Shown here: positions 46,771 to 55,482 of the stretch, one piece after another
How positions within the stretch are numbered: position 1 is the first letter of the stretch
Layout of the letters: every line of letters begins with the position of its first letter
Origin: Methylobacterium marchantiae
Lineage (GTDB): Bacteria > Pseudomonadota > Alphaproteobacteria > Rhizobiales > Beijerinckiaceae
Assembly: GCF_022179405.1 (NCBI RefSeq)
Contig: NZ_BPQT01000033.1
Span: forward strand, 80,507 to 144,506
Direction of reading: 5' to 3'
Length of the DNA: 64,000 bases
Notes under the pieces: model-generated
What the model saw: the letters and a program-made list of their open reading frames with translations, nothing else
Database searches by the model: none
What the model was told of the DNA's origin: nothing
Made by a program: the position numbers and the translations under genes

Positions 46771-47555
46771 GCGCGACTCAGAACGAGGGCGCGGTCCGCT
46801 ACCGGGTGGACAGCGCGGTCGCCCATCTCACCTTCGACCGGCCTGCCGCCCGCAACGCCATGACCTGGGCGATGTACGAGGACCTGTCCGAAGGGCTGGC
46901 ACGGATCGAGACCGATCCCGAGATCCGCGTGGCCGTCCTACGGGGAGCCGGCGGCAAGGCCTTCGTCGCCGGAACCGACATTGCGCAATTCGCGAGCTTC
47001 ACCTCGGGAGAGGACGGCGTCGCCTACGAGGCGCGGATCGACGGGTTCATCGGCGCCCTCGAAGCCCTGCGCGTCCCCACCATCGCGGTGATCGAGGGGC
47101 TTGCGGTCGGCGGCGGCCTCGCCATCGCCAATGCCTGCGACATCCGCATCGCGCAGACCGGAGCGCGCTTCGGCGTGCCGATCGCCCGCACCCTGGGCAA
47201 TTGCCTCTCGCCGGCCAATCTGCGTCGTCTCACCGCCACGCTCGGCCTCAGCCTCGTCAAGCGGATGCTGCTGCTCGCCGAGATGCCGGCCGCCGAGACC
47301 CTGATGCCGCTGGGCTATCTCGCCGCCGTAACGGAGGCTGAAGGGCTCGATGCGGAGGTGGCGCGCATCTGCGAGCAGCTTCTCGGCCATGCACCGGTGA
47401 CGATGAGCACGACGCGCCGGATGCTGCTCCGCCTCGCGGTCGATCCGGAGGCGGAGGCGGCGGACCTGATCAGTGCCTGCTACGGCAGTCGCGATTTCGG
47501 GATCGGCGTGCGGGCCTTCCTCGACAGGAGCCCACCCGCCTGGACCGGCACCTGA
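46767..47555 (+). CDS. Enoyl-CoA hydratase/isomerase family protein
   Basis: Crotonase-fold protein of 262 residues. LTFDRPAARNAMTWAMYEDL is the N-terminal motif; AGTDIAQFASF forms the first half of the oxyanion hole and VIEGLAVGGGLAIANACDIRIAQTGARFGVPIA the second. A usual Glu catalytic residue is not seen at the common position (TLGNCLSPANLRRL), so it may be an isomerase, lyase or thioesterase-like member rather than a true hydratase. The ATG overlaps the stop of the CoA-transferase, implying a coupled two-step CoA pathway. Confidence 0.85.
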   Translation: MSATQNEGAVRYRVDSAVAHLTFDRPAARNAMTWAMYEDLSEGLARIETDPEIRVAVLRGAGGKAFVAGTDIAQFASFTSGEDGVAYEARIDGFIGALEALRVPTIAVIEGLAVGGGLAIANACDIRIAQTGARFGVPIARTLGNCLSPANLRRLTATLGLSLVKRMLLLAEMPAAETLMPLGYLAAVTEAEGLDAEVARICEQLLGHAPVTMSTTRRMLLRLAVDPEAEAADLISACYGSRDFGIGVRAFLDRSPPAWTGT

Positions 47556-47649
47556 TCACCGGCAGCGACGTATCCGGCTGCACGCATTATGGTGCTTTCC
47601 GGGTAAATGGCCCGACCCCATTCCTGCCCCGATACACCGGACGCCGCAC

Positions 47650-48180
47650 ATGACGCTCTACACGCTCGGTTCCCATCGCCCGGAACTCGCCGATGAGGCC
47701 CGCATTTGGATCGCCCCGGGGGCCCATGTCATCGGGCGCGTCCATCTCGGCCTCGATGTCAGCATCTGGTTCGGCGCGGTGATCCGCGGCGACAATGACG
47801 AGATCCGGATCGGCGACCGCACCAACGTCCAGGACGGCGCCATCCTGCATGCCGATCCCGGCTTTCCGCTGCATCTGGGCGAAGGCGTCACCATCGGCCA
47901 CCGCACCATCGTCCACGGCTGCAGCATCGGCGCGAACAGCCTCGTCGGCATGGGCGCCACGATCCTGAACGGCGCGAGGATCGGCCGGAACTGCCTGATC
48001 GGTGCCAATGCCCTGATCACGGAGGGCAAGGAGATCCCCGACAACAGCCTCATCGTCGGCGCGCCCGCCAGGATCGCCCGCAGTCTCGACGACGAGGCGG
48101 TCGCGAAGCTCACCCGGACCGCCGAATCCTACGTCGCCAACGGCCGGCGCTTCGCGGCCGAACTCCAGGCTCTCCGGTGA
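47650..48180 (+). CDS. Gamma-carbonic anhydrase-like hexapeptide protein
   Basis: Left-handed beta-helix protein of 176 residues. VSIWFGAVIRGDNDEIRIGDRTNVQDGAILHADPGFP carries the Arg/Asp/Gln/His residues and GEGVTIGHRTIVHGCSIGANSLVGMGATI the remaining metal-binding His residues of gamma carbonic anhydrases (Zn ligands H, H, H). Many homologues (YrdA/PaaY-like) have weak or no carbonic anhydrase activity, and PaaY-type members act as CoA thioesterases. The latter would suit the upstream CoA-transferase/hydratase genes. It lies about 95 bases downstream on the same strand. Confidence 0.88.
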   Translation: MTLYTLGSHRPELADEARIWIAPGAHVIGRVHLGLDVSIWFGAVIRGDNDEIRIGDRTNVQDGAILHADPGFPLHLGEGVTIGHRTIVHGCSIGANSLVGMGATILNGARIGRNCLIGANALITEGKEIPDNSLIVGAPARIARSLDDEAVAKLTRTAESYVANGRRFAAELQALR

Positions 48181-48250
48181 GCGCGCAATCGAGCCGGTTT
48201 CGATGACGGCTGGGGTTCGGCTCCGGTCCGGCACCGTGTTCGAGCGGCGA

Positions 48251-48628
48251 TCAGCTCCGCCGGGTCGCCCGATGGATATCGACCGGCGCCTCGGACCCGA
48301 CGATGTCGAGACGATGCGGGGCGGAGTGTCCGCGCGGCGCGCGACGGGCCGCGAAGCGGTCGCGGACCGCCTTCGCAGCCTGTTCGACGCTACGGAAGAC
48401 GGCTCCGTCGAGGGGGGTGAAATCACGTCCCGAGGAGAAGAATCGCACGCCGCCCGGCTCGGGCACGGCGATGCCGGCCGTCACTTCGCCGATCTCGATC
48501 ACCCGCGGCGGCGATGGCGGAACATTGAGGCGATTGCGGGCACGGGCTTCGAGATGGTCGGCCTGGATGGCAGGCGTATGCAAGCGGTTCAACGCCCTGT
48601 GAGCGTCGTCATGGTGAAGCTGGGGCAT
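48251..48628 (-). CDS. Hypothetical protein
   Basis: A 125-residue frame with plausible protein character. The N-terminal third is basic (LHHDDAHRALNRLHTP), and a central segment VIEIGEVTAGIAVPEPGGVRFFSSGRDFTPLDG looks like a small beta domain, followed by VFRSVEQAAKAVRDRFAARR. No named family. Codon use is GC-rich like its neighbours. The RBS is weak (AGGA more than 10 bases before the ATG). It converges on the gamma-CA gene. Confidence 0.5.
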   Translation of the reverse strand: MPQLHHDDAHRALNRLHTPAIQADHLEARARNRLNVPPSPPRVIEIGEVTAGIAVPEPGGVRFFSSGRDFTPLDGAVFRSVEQAAKAVRDRFAARRAPRGHSAPHRLDIVGSEAPVDIHRATRRS

Positions 48629-49002
48629 GGTGTGGTGAAGTCCTGACGCGGCCTGACGGCCATCTGCTGAAAGCGAGCGGATCCGACGGGTTGGTCAGCA
48701 TCGACAGGAGGGTTTGAGGGAAATCTGGAACGACGATCTGTCAATCACGGCAAGTCATCCTTTCGACGAAGGACCACGAGGCGCGAGCGCTCCGCAGTGC
48801 TTTAGCGTTTGGTGACGCGGCGCAAGCTACACACTTCAAATCACCGCGGCGGTACGGCCGATACAAGGCCGAACCACATCTTCAGAATGACGGTCGCTCC
48901 TCCTTCCGTCAACGGATGCATCTTTCGAATGCATCCGCCTTCATGGCAGGAATTGTGCGCGAAGATGGAAAAAGCAGGCGCTTCCTTCGTTCGCACCCGG
49001 GC
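48629..49002. other. Intergenic region
   Basis: About 370 bases between the hypothetical gene and the HAD phosphatase. It contains a promoter-like AT-richer stretch near 48715-48760 on the hypothetical gene's upstream side. No gene, repeat or structured RNA is recognised. Confidence 0.35.
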
Positions 49003-49749
49003 TCAGATCGAGGCCGTGTCTGCGGGTGCGATCAGGCCGGCAAGGTCGCAATGATGGGCATAGACCCGCTCGGCCCCGGCCGCGATCAGGTCAGCCCCCG
49101 TCGGATCGTGAACCCAATGGCCGCCGCCGGTGAAGCCGAGAACGCGCATTCCGGCAGCGCGGGCGGCCGTGACGCCGGGCACGCTGTCCTCCACCACGAG
49201 GCAGCGAGCGGGTGCGAAGCCCATCTCGGCAGCGGCGTGGAGGAAGAGATCTGGCGCCGGTTTGCCGCGGGAGACCATGGTCGCCGAGAAGATGCGGCCC
49301 TCGAACAGGGGCAGCAGGCCGGTGAGGCCCAGCGAATGGGCGAGGCGCGCCGGGTCGCTGCTGGACGCGACGCAACTCGGAAGCGTCAGGGCCCGCACCG
49401 CCTGGGCTATGCCCGCCATGGCGCTCAGGTCGCGGTCGAAGGCGCGCAGGGTCTCGGCCTTCACCGCCTCGACGAAGCCCTCGGGAGCGACGATTCCGTA
49501 ATCATGCTCGATATGGTTCATGATCGACGGCATGGAGGTGCCGGCGAAGCGCTCCCTCACCGTGTCCACGTCGATGACGACGCCGATTTGGTTGAGCCCG
49601 GCGGTCAGGGTCCCGAGGCTCAGCGGTTCGCTGTCGACCAGCACGCCGTCGCAATCGAAGATCACCAGTTGGGTGGCGGTTTCGGGATCGTTCGGCGAAG
49701 GATTGGTCGGCGAAGGCTCGATCGGCAAGGACTCGATGGACAAGGGCAT
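49003..49749 (-). CDS. HAD superfamily hydrolase (phosphoglycolate phosphatase-like)
   Basis: HAD subfamily IA phosphatase of 248 residues. Motif I is FDCDGVLVDSEP, motif II is in SCVASSSDPARL, motif III Lys is in SRGKPAPDLFLHAAAEM and motif IV acidic residues are in CLVVEDSVPGVTAARAAGM. It probably acts on a small phosphorylated metabolite, such as a sugar phosphate or phosphoglycolate. The N-terminus is extended by about 28 residues encoded by tandem 15-bp repeats (MPLSI-ESLPI-EPSPT-NPSPN), which is not part of the HAD fold. The ATG at 49749 is the likely start; an upstream in-frame ATG is also possible. Confidence 0.87.
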   Translation of the reverse strand: MPLSIESLPIEPSPTNPSPNDPETATQLVIFDCDGVLVDSEPLSLGTLTAGLNQIGVVIDVDTVRERFAGTSMPSIMNHIEHDYGIVAPEGFVEAVKAETLRAFDRDLSAMAGIAQAVRALTLPSCVASSSDPARLAHSLGLTGLLPLFEGRIFSATMVSRGKPAPDLFLHAAAEMGFAPARCLVVEDSVPGVTAARAAGMRVLGFTGGGHWVHDPTGADLIAAGAERVYAHHCDLAGLIAPADTASI

Positions 49750-49750
49750 G
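49691..49750 (-). repeat. Four 15-bp tandem repeats in the HAD N-terminus
   Basis: Four diverged 15-base units (plus strand TTCGGCGAAGGATTG, GTCGGCGAAGGCTCG, ATCGGCAAGGACTCG, ATGGACAAGGGCATG) at 49691-49750. They encode a repeating pentapeptide rich in Pro and Ser at the start of the protein. Confidence 0.7.
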
Positions 49751-49930
49751 GTCCGCTGGTGATGGATCGAGGCGGGCTGTGCCATGGAGCCGTCGCAGCG
49801 CGCAATGGCGGGTTTCGGCGGCCCGGCCCTGGCGGCGAGAGATCATCCCGCCACGGAGACCTTGCGCCGCGGGATGCGCCCCCCTAATCCGGCATGGCCG
49901 GCGCTGGAGCCGGCCTGTGTGCAAGCCGCG

Positions 49931-50251
49931 ATGCTCCGTTTTCTCAGCCGCCTCCTCGGATATGTCGTCCTCGCGGCGGGCTTCGTCGGCCTCGTCTATG
50001 ACGGTGCCCGCTCGATCGCCAATAACGGCGCCCGCGTCACCAGCCTGAGCGACCTTCTCATGACGCTCTTCAAGGAGCGTGCGAGCGCGTTCCAGGGTTC
50101 GGTGGAGAGCGTGGCACCCTGGCTGTGGCAGGCTCTCGTCCTGCCGCTCACACTGGCTCCCGCCTGCCTGCTCGGTCTCGCGCTCGGGGCCTTCCTGCTC
50201 TGGCTCGGCCAGCCGGCGCGCGAGCCGATCGGCTTTCTGAGCCGCCCCTGA
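49931..50251 (+). CDS. Small two-span membrane protein
   Basis: A 106-residue protein with two predicted spans: about 6-27 ([19 protein letters not shown]) and about 70-95 ([24 protein letters not shown]), joined by a loop with [21 protein letters not shown]. No recognised function. The start at 49931 ([13 protein letters not shown]) is preferred over longer frames that lack hydrophobic structure. It lies 125 bases before msrA on the same strand and divergent from the HAD gene. Confidence 0.7.
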   Translation: MLRFLSRLLGYVVLAAGFVGLVYDGARSIANNGARVTSLSDLLMTLFKERASAFQGSVESVAPWLWQALVLPLTLAPACLLGLALGAFLLWLGQPAREPIGFLSRP

Positions 50252-50375
50252 CGCGTTCGCAGCACGCGATAAGTCCGGCGCCTCGCGACATTCGGGAACA
50301 GGGCATTCAGGAACCGGGTCCGGCGCCCCATATAACGGATATCCCGCCCTTTCCGCTGCCCTGACGGAGGCCACG

Positions 50376-51035
50376 ATGCTTCAGTTCTTCCGCAAGCGTC
50401 CCGAGATGCCGAGCGCCGCCGATGCGCTTCCCGGCCGGTCGACGCCGCTTCCCACCACGGAGATCCATTTCGTCAACGGCAACCCGCTGAAGGGCCCCTA
50501 TCCGGAAGGGACCGAGCAGATCGTCCTCGGTCTCGGCTGCTTCTGGGGTACCGAACGCAAGTTCTGGCAATTGCCGGACGGAATCTTTGTGACGGCGGTG
50601 GGCTATGCCGGCGGCGTCACGCCGAACCCGACCTACGAGGAGGTCTGCTCCGGCATGACCGGACACAACGAAGTGGTCCTCGTCGTCTACGATCCGGCCG
50701 TTCGCCCCCTCGAGGCGGTGCTCAAGACCTTCTTCGAGAGCCACGACCCGACGCAGGGCATGCGCCAGGGCAACGATGTCGGCACGCAGTACCGCTCGGG
50801 GATCTACACGTCGAACGAGGCGCAGGCCGAGACCGCGAAGGCCGTCCGCGCTGCCTATGGGGAAGCCCTGAAGGCGCGCGGATTCGGCGAGATCACCACC
50901 GAGATCAAGCCGCTCGATGCGTTCTACTTCGCCGAAGGCTACCATCAGCAGTATCTCGCCAAGAACCCGGCGGGCTATTGCGGCGTCGGCGGCACCGGGG
51001 TGACCTGTCCGATCGGAACCGGAATCGCCGCCTGA
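50376..51035 (+). CDS. msrA: Peptide methionine sulfoxide reductase MsrA
   Basis: Enzyme of 219 residues that reduces L-methionine-S-sulfoxide in proteins. Catalytic Cys55 lies in the GCFWGTER motif; [30 protein letters not shown] and [27 protein letters not shown] follow, and the C-terminal [30 protein letters not shown] carries the resolving-type cysteine ([12 protein letters not shown]). The strong RBS (GGAGG) before the ATG fixes the start. A YqhA-like membrane gene follows in the same direction. Confidence 0.94.
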   Translation: MLQFFRKRPEMPSAADALPGRSTPLPTTEIHFVNGNPLKGPYPEGTEQIVLGLGCFWGTERKFWQLPDGIFVTAVGYAGGVTPNPTYEEVCSGMTGHNEVVLVVYDPAVRPLEAVLKTFFESHDPTQGMRQGNDVGTQYRSGIYTSNEAQAETAKAVRAAYGEALKARGFGEITTEIKPLDAFYFAEGYHQQYLAKNPAGYCGVGGTGVTCPIGTGIAA

Positions 51036-51122
51036 CGCGACTCATCCGGCCGAGCTCGAACCTTGTCGAGCTTGGCCGCACGTGCGACACCCCCGCCCGA
51101 TCGGGCGGAGGATTTGGGTCGG

Positions 51123-51626
51123 ATGGTCGAACAGGTTTTCGAACGCGTGCTGTTCGCGTGCCGGTGGCTGTTGGCGCCGTTCTACGCGGCGCTCGGCATC
51201 GGCATCGTGGTGCTCTTGGTCAAGCTGCTGCAGGAGCTGGCGCATTTCGTCCTGCACATGTGGAGCGCCACCGAGTCGCAGATCATCCTCGGCGTGCTGA
51301 CGCTGGTGGACCTGTCCTTCACCGCGTCGCTGCTCATCATCGTGATGTTCTCGGGCTACGAGAACTTCGTCTCGAAGATCGATCACACCGACCACAAGGA
51401 CTGGCCCGAATGGATGGGCACGATCGACTTCACCGGGCTGAAGCTGAAGCTGATGTCCTCGATCGTTGCCATCTCGGCGATCTCGTTGCTGAAGGCCTTC
51501 ATGGACATCAAGGCGACGCCCGATCGCGAATTGTATTGGCTCGTCGGCCTCCACATGGTCTTCGTCGTCTCCGGCATCCTGATGGCGCTCACCGACCGGA
51601 TCGCCGCCGGGCACCACGACAAGTAG
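51123..51626 (+). CDS. YqhA/TIGR00645 family membrane protein
   Basis: Membrane protein of 167 residues with about four spans, of the UPF0114/YqhA group: MVEQVFERVLFACRWLLAPF, a second span, LTLVDLSFTASLLIIVMFSGYENFVSKID, the motif DWPEWMGTIDFTGLKLKLMSSIVAISAISLLKAFMDI and a last span. Function unknown. The ATG at 51123 matches the family start; the longer frame beginning at 51063 would add an unrelated 20-residue basic stretch. Confidence 0.87.
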   Translation: MVEQVFERVLFACRWLLAPFYAALGIGIVVLLVKLLQELAHFVLHMWSATESQIILGVLTLVDLSFTASLLIIVMFSGYENFVSKIDHTDHKDWPEWMGTIDFTGLKLKLMSSIVAISAISLLKAFMDIKATPDRELYWLVGLHMVFVVSGILMALTDRIAAGHHDK

Positions 51627-51648
51627 GCCCCTTTCCGGAGAGGGCGTC

Positions 51649-51963
51649 GTGACCCGGAAGGAAGCGATCGGCGAGGCACTCCGCATCCTCGCTCCTCGCC
51701 TTCCCGTCTTCGAGGCTGAGGCCGTCCTCGATCGCGCGCTGGACAGTCCGGGCCTGCGGATGGCGAGCCCCGAGAACGCGGCCTGGCTCGCCCTCGTCTC
51801 CTTCACCCGGCACGTCTTCACCGAGTACGATTCCTATCTCGACGACGGCTACGACCGCGACAGCGCCCGGCATTTCGTCCTCGACGACCTCAACCAGACA
51901 CTGCGCGGCTGGGGCGTGCGCCGAACCGTCTCCGAAGAGGTGGAGCAGCCGGACGGCGCGTGA
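51649..51963 (+). CDS. DUF2293 domain protein
   Basis: A 104-residue protein with a helical N-terminal part (EAIGEALRILAPRLPVFEAEAVLDRAL) and the DUF2293-like pattern AAWLALVSFTRHVFTEYDSYLDDGYDRDSARHFVLDDLNQTLRGWG. The start is GTG at 51649 with a GGAGAGGG RBS upstream. It is 22 bases downstream of the YqhA-like gene. Function unknown. Confidence 0.78.
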   Translation: MTRKEAIGEALRILAPRLPVFEAEAVLDRALDSPGLRMASPENAAWLALVSFTRHVFTEYDSYLDDGYDRDSARHFVLDDLNQTLRGWGVRRTVSEEVEQPDGA

Positions 51964-52069
51964 TCATTGGGAATTTCTCATCCCGATATCGCCTCCGCCT
52001 TTTTTCATCGCGTTATGGACAGACGACGGACTCTCGCGCTTCAATCGCGAGATGCCCGAGGAACGATGG

Positions 52070-52612
52070 ATGAGCCCCATGCGCAGGACACTCCTGATCC
52101 TCGTCGGACTGGCCCTCGCATCCGGCGCAAACATCGATCCCGACAGGGCATGGGCACAGCAGGCCGCCGATCCGGCCGCCTGCACCTCCTTCGACTGGCC
52201 GGTCCTGCGGGAGCAGGCCTGGTTCGAGGCGCCCTCGCTCCCGAGACTCGATTCCGGCGCGACCCTCTCCGCGGACATGCCGGGTGCCGTCCTCGCGCTC
52301 AAGCCGATGGCGGAGGCCGACCTGCCCTTCACGCCATCGCGGGAGCCCAAGCCCGGCACATTCGGCGGCACCCTGCAGATACCGCCGGTCGTCACCCCCG
52401 GCCTGTATCAAGTGACCCTGTCGGACAGCGCCTGGATCGACGTGAGCCAGGACGGCACAACGACGCGCAAGCCCGTGGCGAGCACGATGCGGCCCGGATG
52501 TCCCGGCGTCTCGAAGAGCGTACGATTCCAGTTCGGCACGACGCCCATCCTCATCGCCGTCAGCGGGGCGAAATCGGACTCGATCAGAATCGCGGTGGCG
52601 CCCGCGGAATAG
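52070..52612 (+). CDS. Exported hypothetical protein
   Basis: A 180-residue protein with a signal peptide (MSPMRRTLLILVGLALASGA, cleavage near AWAQQA) and a beta-rich mature domain: PFTPSREPKPGTFGGTLQIPPVVTPGLYQVTLSDSAWIDV, then VRFQFGTTPILIAVSGAKSDSIRIAV. No recognised family. The ATG at 52070 follows a GAGGA motif by about eight bases; ATGs at 52052 and 52079 are in frame. It is likely periplasmic and lies just before mepA. Confidence 0.72.
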   Translation: MSPMRRTLLILVGLALASGANIDPDRAWAQQAADPAACTSFDWPVLREQAWFEAPSLPRLDSGATLSADMPGAVLALKPMAEADLPFTPSREPKPGTFGGTLQIPPVVTPGLYQVTLSDSAWIDVSQDGTTTRKPVASTMRPGCPGVSKSVRFQFGTTPILIAVSGAKSDSIRIAVAPAE

Positions 52613-52658
52613 CCGACGGCTCTCGACGGCTCGGCGGCCGATGGATTAGGTTGGCGCC

Positions 52659-53609
52659 ATGCACCTGACCTCACGTCCGTCCCGCCTCGCGGCGTCTTCT
52701 TTCCGCCTTGCGGCGCTCGCCCTCCTCGTGTCCGGAGGCGCGGCACAGGCCCAGGACAGGGGCAGCGTGAACCCGAAGCCGCTCCCTCCTCTCGCCAATC
52801 CCGACGCTCCCTCGACACCGGCGAAAGCCCTGTTCGGGCGGGTGACGACGCCGGCGCCCGGCCCGGCACGCCCCTACGGGTCCTATGCCAAGGGATGCTT
52901 CGCTGGCGGCGAGGCGCTTCCCCTCGACGGGCCGACCTGGCAGGTGATGCGCCTCTCGCGCAACCGGATGTGGGGCACGCCGCATCTCGTGGACTTCATC
53001 GAGCGGCTGGCGGCCAAGGCTCCCCGCGTCGGCTGGAACGGGCTCCTCGTCGGCGACATGTCCCAGCCGCGCGGCGGCCCGATGCTGACAGGACACGCGT
53101 CCCATCAGCTCGGCCTCGATGCCGATGTCTGGCTGACGCCGATGCCGGACCATCGCATGAGCCGGTCCGAGCGCGAAGAGACCTCGGCCACCAACGTCGT
53201 GCGCGCGGACCGCCTCGACATCGATCCGCAGATCTGGTCGCCCGAGCACCTCAAGCTGATCCGCCTGACGGCGCAGCAGCCGGAGGTCGCACGCCTCTTC
53301 GTCAATCCGGCGATCAAGAAAGCCCTGTGCCGGGAGGCCGGGGGCGACCGGTCCTGGCTCAACAAGGTGCGCCCGATGTACGGGCACAATTATCACTACC
53401 ACATCCGCCTCTCCTGCCCGGCCGGCGACGACCAATGCGGAGACCAGGCACCGCCGCCCCCCGGCGACGGCTGCGGCGAGGAACTCGCCTACTGGTTCAG
53501 CGACGCCGTGCTGAATCCGCCGAAATCCACCAAGCCCGGAAAGCCGAAGCCGCCCATGACCATGGCGGCCCTCCCCGCCGCCTGCCGGATCGTGCTGAAG
53601 GCGCATTGA
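52659..53609 (+). CDS. mepA: Penicillin-insensitive murein endopeptidase MepA
   Basis: Zinc peptidase of 316 residues that cleaves D-alanyl-meso-diaminopimelyl cross-links in peptidoglycan. It has an N-terminal signal sequence (about 1-30) and the LAS-type metal-binding motifs GHASHQLGLDADVWLTP and YGHNYHYHIRLSCP. YAKGCFAGGEALPLDG and RNRMWGTPHLVDFIERL are typical. It starts at 52659 and is 46 bases downstream of the exported hypothetical gene. It ends 43 bases before the convergent ABC exporter. Confidence 0.93.
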   Translation: MHLTSRPSRLAASSFRLAALALLVSGGAAQAQDRGSVNPKPLPPLANPDAPSTPAKALFGRVTTPAPGPARPYGSYAKGCFAGGEALPLDGPTWQVMRLSRNRMWGTPHLVDFIERLAAKAPRVGWNGLLVGDMSQPRGGPMLTGHASHQLGLDADVWLTPMPDHRMSRSEREETSATNVVRADRLDIDPQIWSPEHLKLIRLTAQQPEVARLFVNPAIKKALCREAGGDRSWLNKVRPMYGHNYHYHIRLSCPAGDDQCGDQAPPPPGDGCGEELAYWFSDAVLNPPKSTKPGKPKPPMTMAALPAACRIVLKAH

Positions 53610-53652
53610 GGGCCGACGTTCCGGAAGCGTCCGGCGTCCGAGGATGTGGGCA

Positions 53653-55482
53653 TCAGGCCGGATAGGCCATCCGGTCCCGTGATGCGGCCGCCGCCTTCCG
53701 TCCCGGGGCTCCGCCATTGGACGGGGCCGGTTCCGCTTCCAATCTCGACAGGATGATCTCCGGCGCTCCCGAGGCGATCAGGCGACCTTCATCCAGAACG
53801 TGGACGACGTCGGTGGCGGCCAGGCTCGTCAGGCGGTGCGCGATCAGGATGACGGTGCGCTGTCCGGACAGGGCCGACAGCGCCGCCATCACCGCTGTCT
53901 CGGTCTCTCCGTCGAGAGAACTCGTCGCCTCGTCGAAGATGATCACGTCGGGGTCGTGATAGAGGGCGCGGGCGATGCCCAGACGCTGACGCTGGCCGCC
54001 GCTGAGGCGGATGCCGCGCTCGCCCACCCCCGAGGCATAGCCACCTTCGAGCCGCATGACGACCTCGTGGATTCCGGCGAGCCGCGCCGCTCGCTCGACG
54101 GCGGGCTGGTTCACCGCGGAGGGGTCGACGCCGAGGGCGATATTGGCGGTCACGCTGCCATCGATCAGGAAGATGTCCTGCGGTACGTAGCCGATCCGGT
54201 TCTGCCAGGCCGGCAGGGTCTCCGTGTCGAGGGCGACCCCATCGACGCTCACGCTGCCGGAGGAAGGCCGGACCAGGCCGAGGATCAGAGCGATCAAGGT
54301 CGATTTGCCCGATCCCGTCCGACCGACGACTCCCACCGTCGTGTTGCTCGCGATGGTGAGATCGATGTCCTGCAGCGCGGGCCTTCGGGACGCATAGTCG
54401 AAACTCACGCCCTGCAACCGGATGGCGTCGGTGAAGGGCAGGCGATGGCCGGTACGGGGCGGCGGCTCCCGCTCGCCGATCAGGGCGTCCGCCACCACGG
54501 CGACGGCGGGGAGGGAGAACCGGATCAGCGCCGCGGAATTGAAGATGTTCTGAAAGGCCGGCAGCATCCGATAACCGGCAAAGGCGAACAGCCCGAGGAG
54601 CGGCAGCATGCCGGCGGTATCGAGCCCCTGGGCCAGGGCGAACAGCACGACGACGATGACTCCGCCGAAGGCGAGCGCCTCGATGGCGAAACGCGGCAAT
54701 TGCCCGGTTAGCAGGCTCGCGGCCGTGGCCCTGGCATAGGTCTGGGCGGGCTCGTCGAAGCGGCCCGAGAAGGCCTCGACACGTCCGTAGAGCCGCAATT
54801 CCGTCAAGGCGCCGAAGGTCTCTTGGACGACGCGGAAGCGCTGTTCGTTATCGACGATGGCGCCGGCGCCGAGATGCGCCAGGCGTGCGCGCATCAGCAG
54901 GTAGAGCAGGACGTAGATGCCGCCGAAGCCGCCACCGAGGATGAAGGCGAGGCGAGGCGCATAGGCGAGCAGAAAGATGATGACCGCCAGCGCCGAGAAG
55001 GCCCGCGACGCGATGACGGTCAGGGGCGTCAGCACGCCGGAGACGAGACGGTCGATCTCCGAGAGCACGTTCTTGGCGAGTTCCGCGCTGTTGGCGTGAG
55101 CGAAGAACAGGTAGTCGCGGTCGACGTAGCGGGCGAGGAGGCGACGGGAGAGGTTGTAGCCGACGAGGTTGGTGTAGAGCAGTTGCGCGTAGGTGAGGGC
55201 GGCGTTGACGAGGCTCGTCGTGAGGATCGCTCCAAGGGCGGCGGCACCGGTCACCAGCAAGAACGCGCGCTCATTCGTGAGACCGAGCGCGTCCCGGAGG
55301 CCCACGAGGTAGGGAATGCGCCCGGCCGCTCCGGGATCTCCCACCAGGGTCAGGAACGGGATGACCGACGCGACGCCGAGAACTTCGATGACGGCTGCGA
55401 CGGCGAGCCCGACGGTGATGAAAGCGAGGCGTTTCCGATCGCGGTGCCCGAGAATGCGGAAAAGATCTTTCAGCGCTCCCAT
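53653..55482 (-). CDS. PglK-like ABC exporter (fused permease and ATPase)
   Basis: Half-transporter of 609 residues: six membrane spans in the first 320 residues, then an ATPase domain. The Walker A motif is GVVGRTGSGKSTLIALILGL, the Q-loop GYVPQDIFLIDGSV, the signature RLSGGQRQRLGIARALYHDPDVIIFDEATSSLDGETE, and the H-loop is in LIAHRLTS. FITVGLAVAAVIEVLGVASVIPFLTLVG matches the PglK/WlaB flippases, so it may move a lipid-linked oligosaccharide. No glycosyltransferases are adjacent. The start at 55482 (MGALKDLFRIL) is chosen over an upstream extension. Confidence 0.86.
   Translation of the reverse strand: MGALKDLFRILGHRDRKRLAFITVGLAVAAVIEVLGVASVIPFLTLVGDPGAAGRIPYLVGLRDALGLTNERAFLLVTGAAALGAILTTSLVNAALTYAQLLYTNLVGYNLSRRLLARYVDRDYLFFAHANSAELAKNVLSEIDRLVSGVLTPLTVIASRAFSALAVIIFLLAYAPRLAFILGGGFGGIYVLLYLLMRARLAHLGAGAIVDNEQRFRVVQETFGALTELRLYGRVEAFSGRFDEPAQTYARATAASLLTGQLPRFAIEALAFGGVIVVVLFALAQGLDTAGMLPLLGLFAFAGYRMLPAFQNIFNSAALIRFSLPAVAVVADALIGEREPPPRTGHRLPFTDAIRLQGVSFDYASRRPALQDIDLTIASNTTVGVVGRTGSGKSTLIALILGLVRPSSGSVSVDGVALDTETLPAWQNRIGYVPQDIFLIDGSVTANIALGVDPSAVNQPAVERAARLAGIHEVVMRLEGGYASGVGERGIRLSGGQRQRLGIARALYHDPDVIIFDEATSSLDGETETAVMAALSALSGQRTVILIAHRLTSLAATDVVHVLDEGRLIASGAPEIILSRLEAEPAPSNGGAPGRKAAAASRDRMAYPA

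Noticed and set aside
48809-49054. 81-codon frame overlapping the 3' end of the HAD gene
   Set aside because: It overlaps a strong gene on the other strand, lacks an RBS and looks random.
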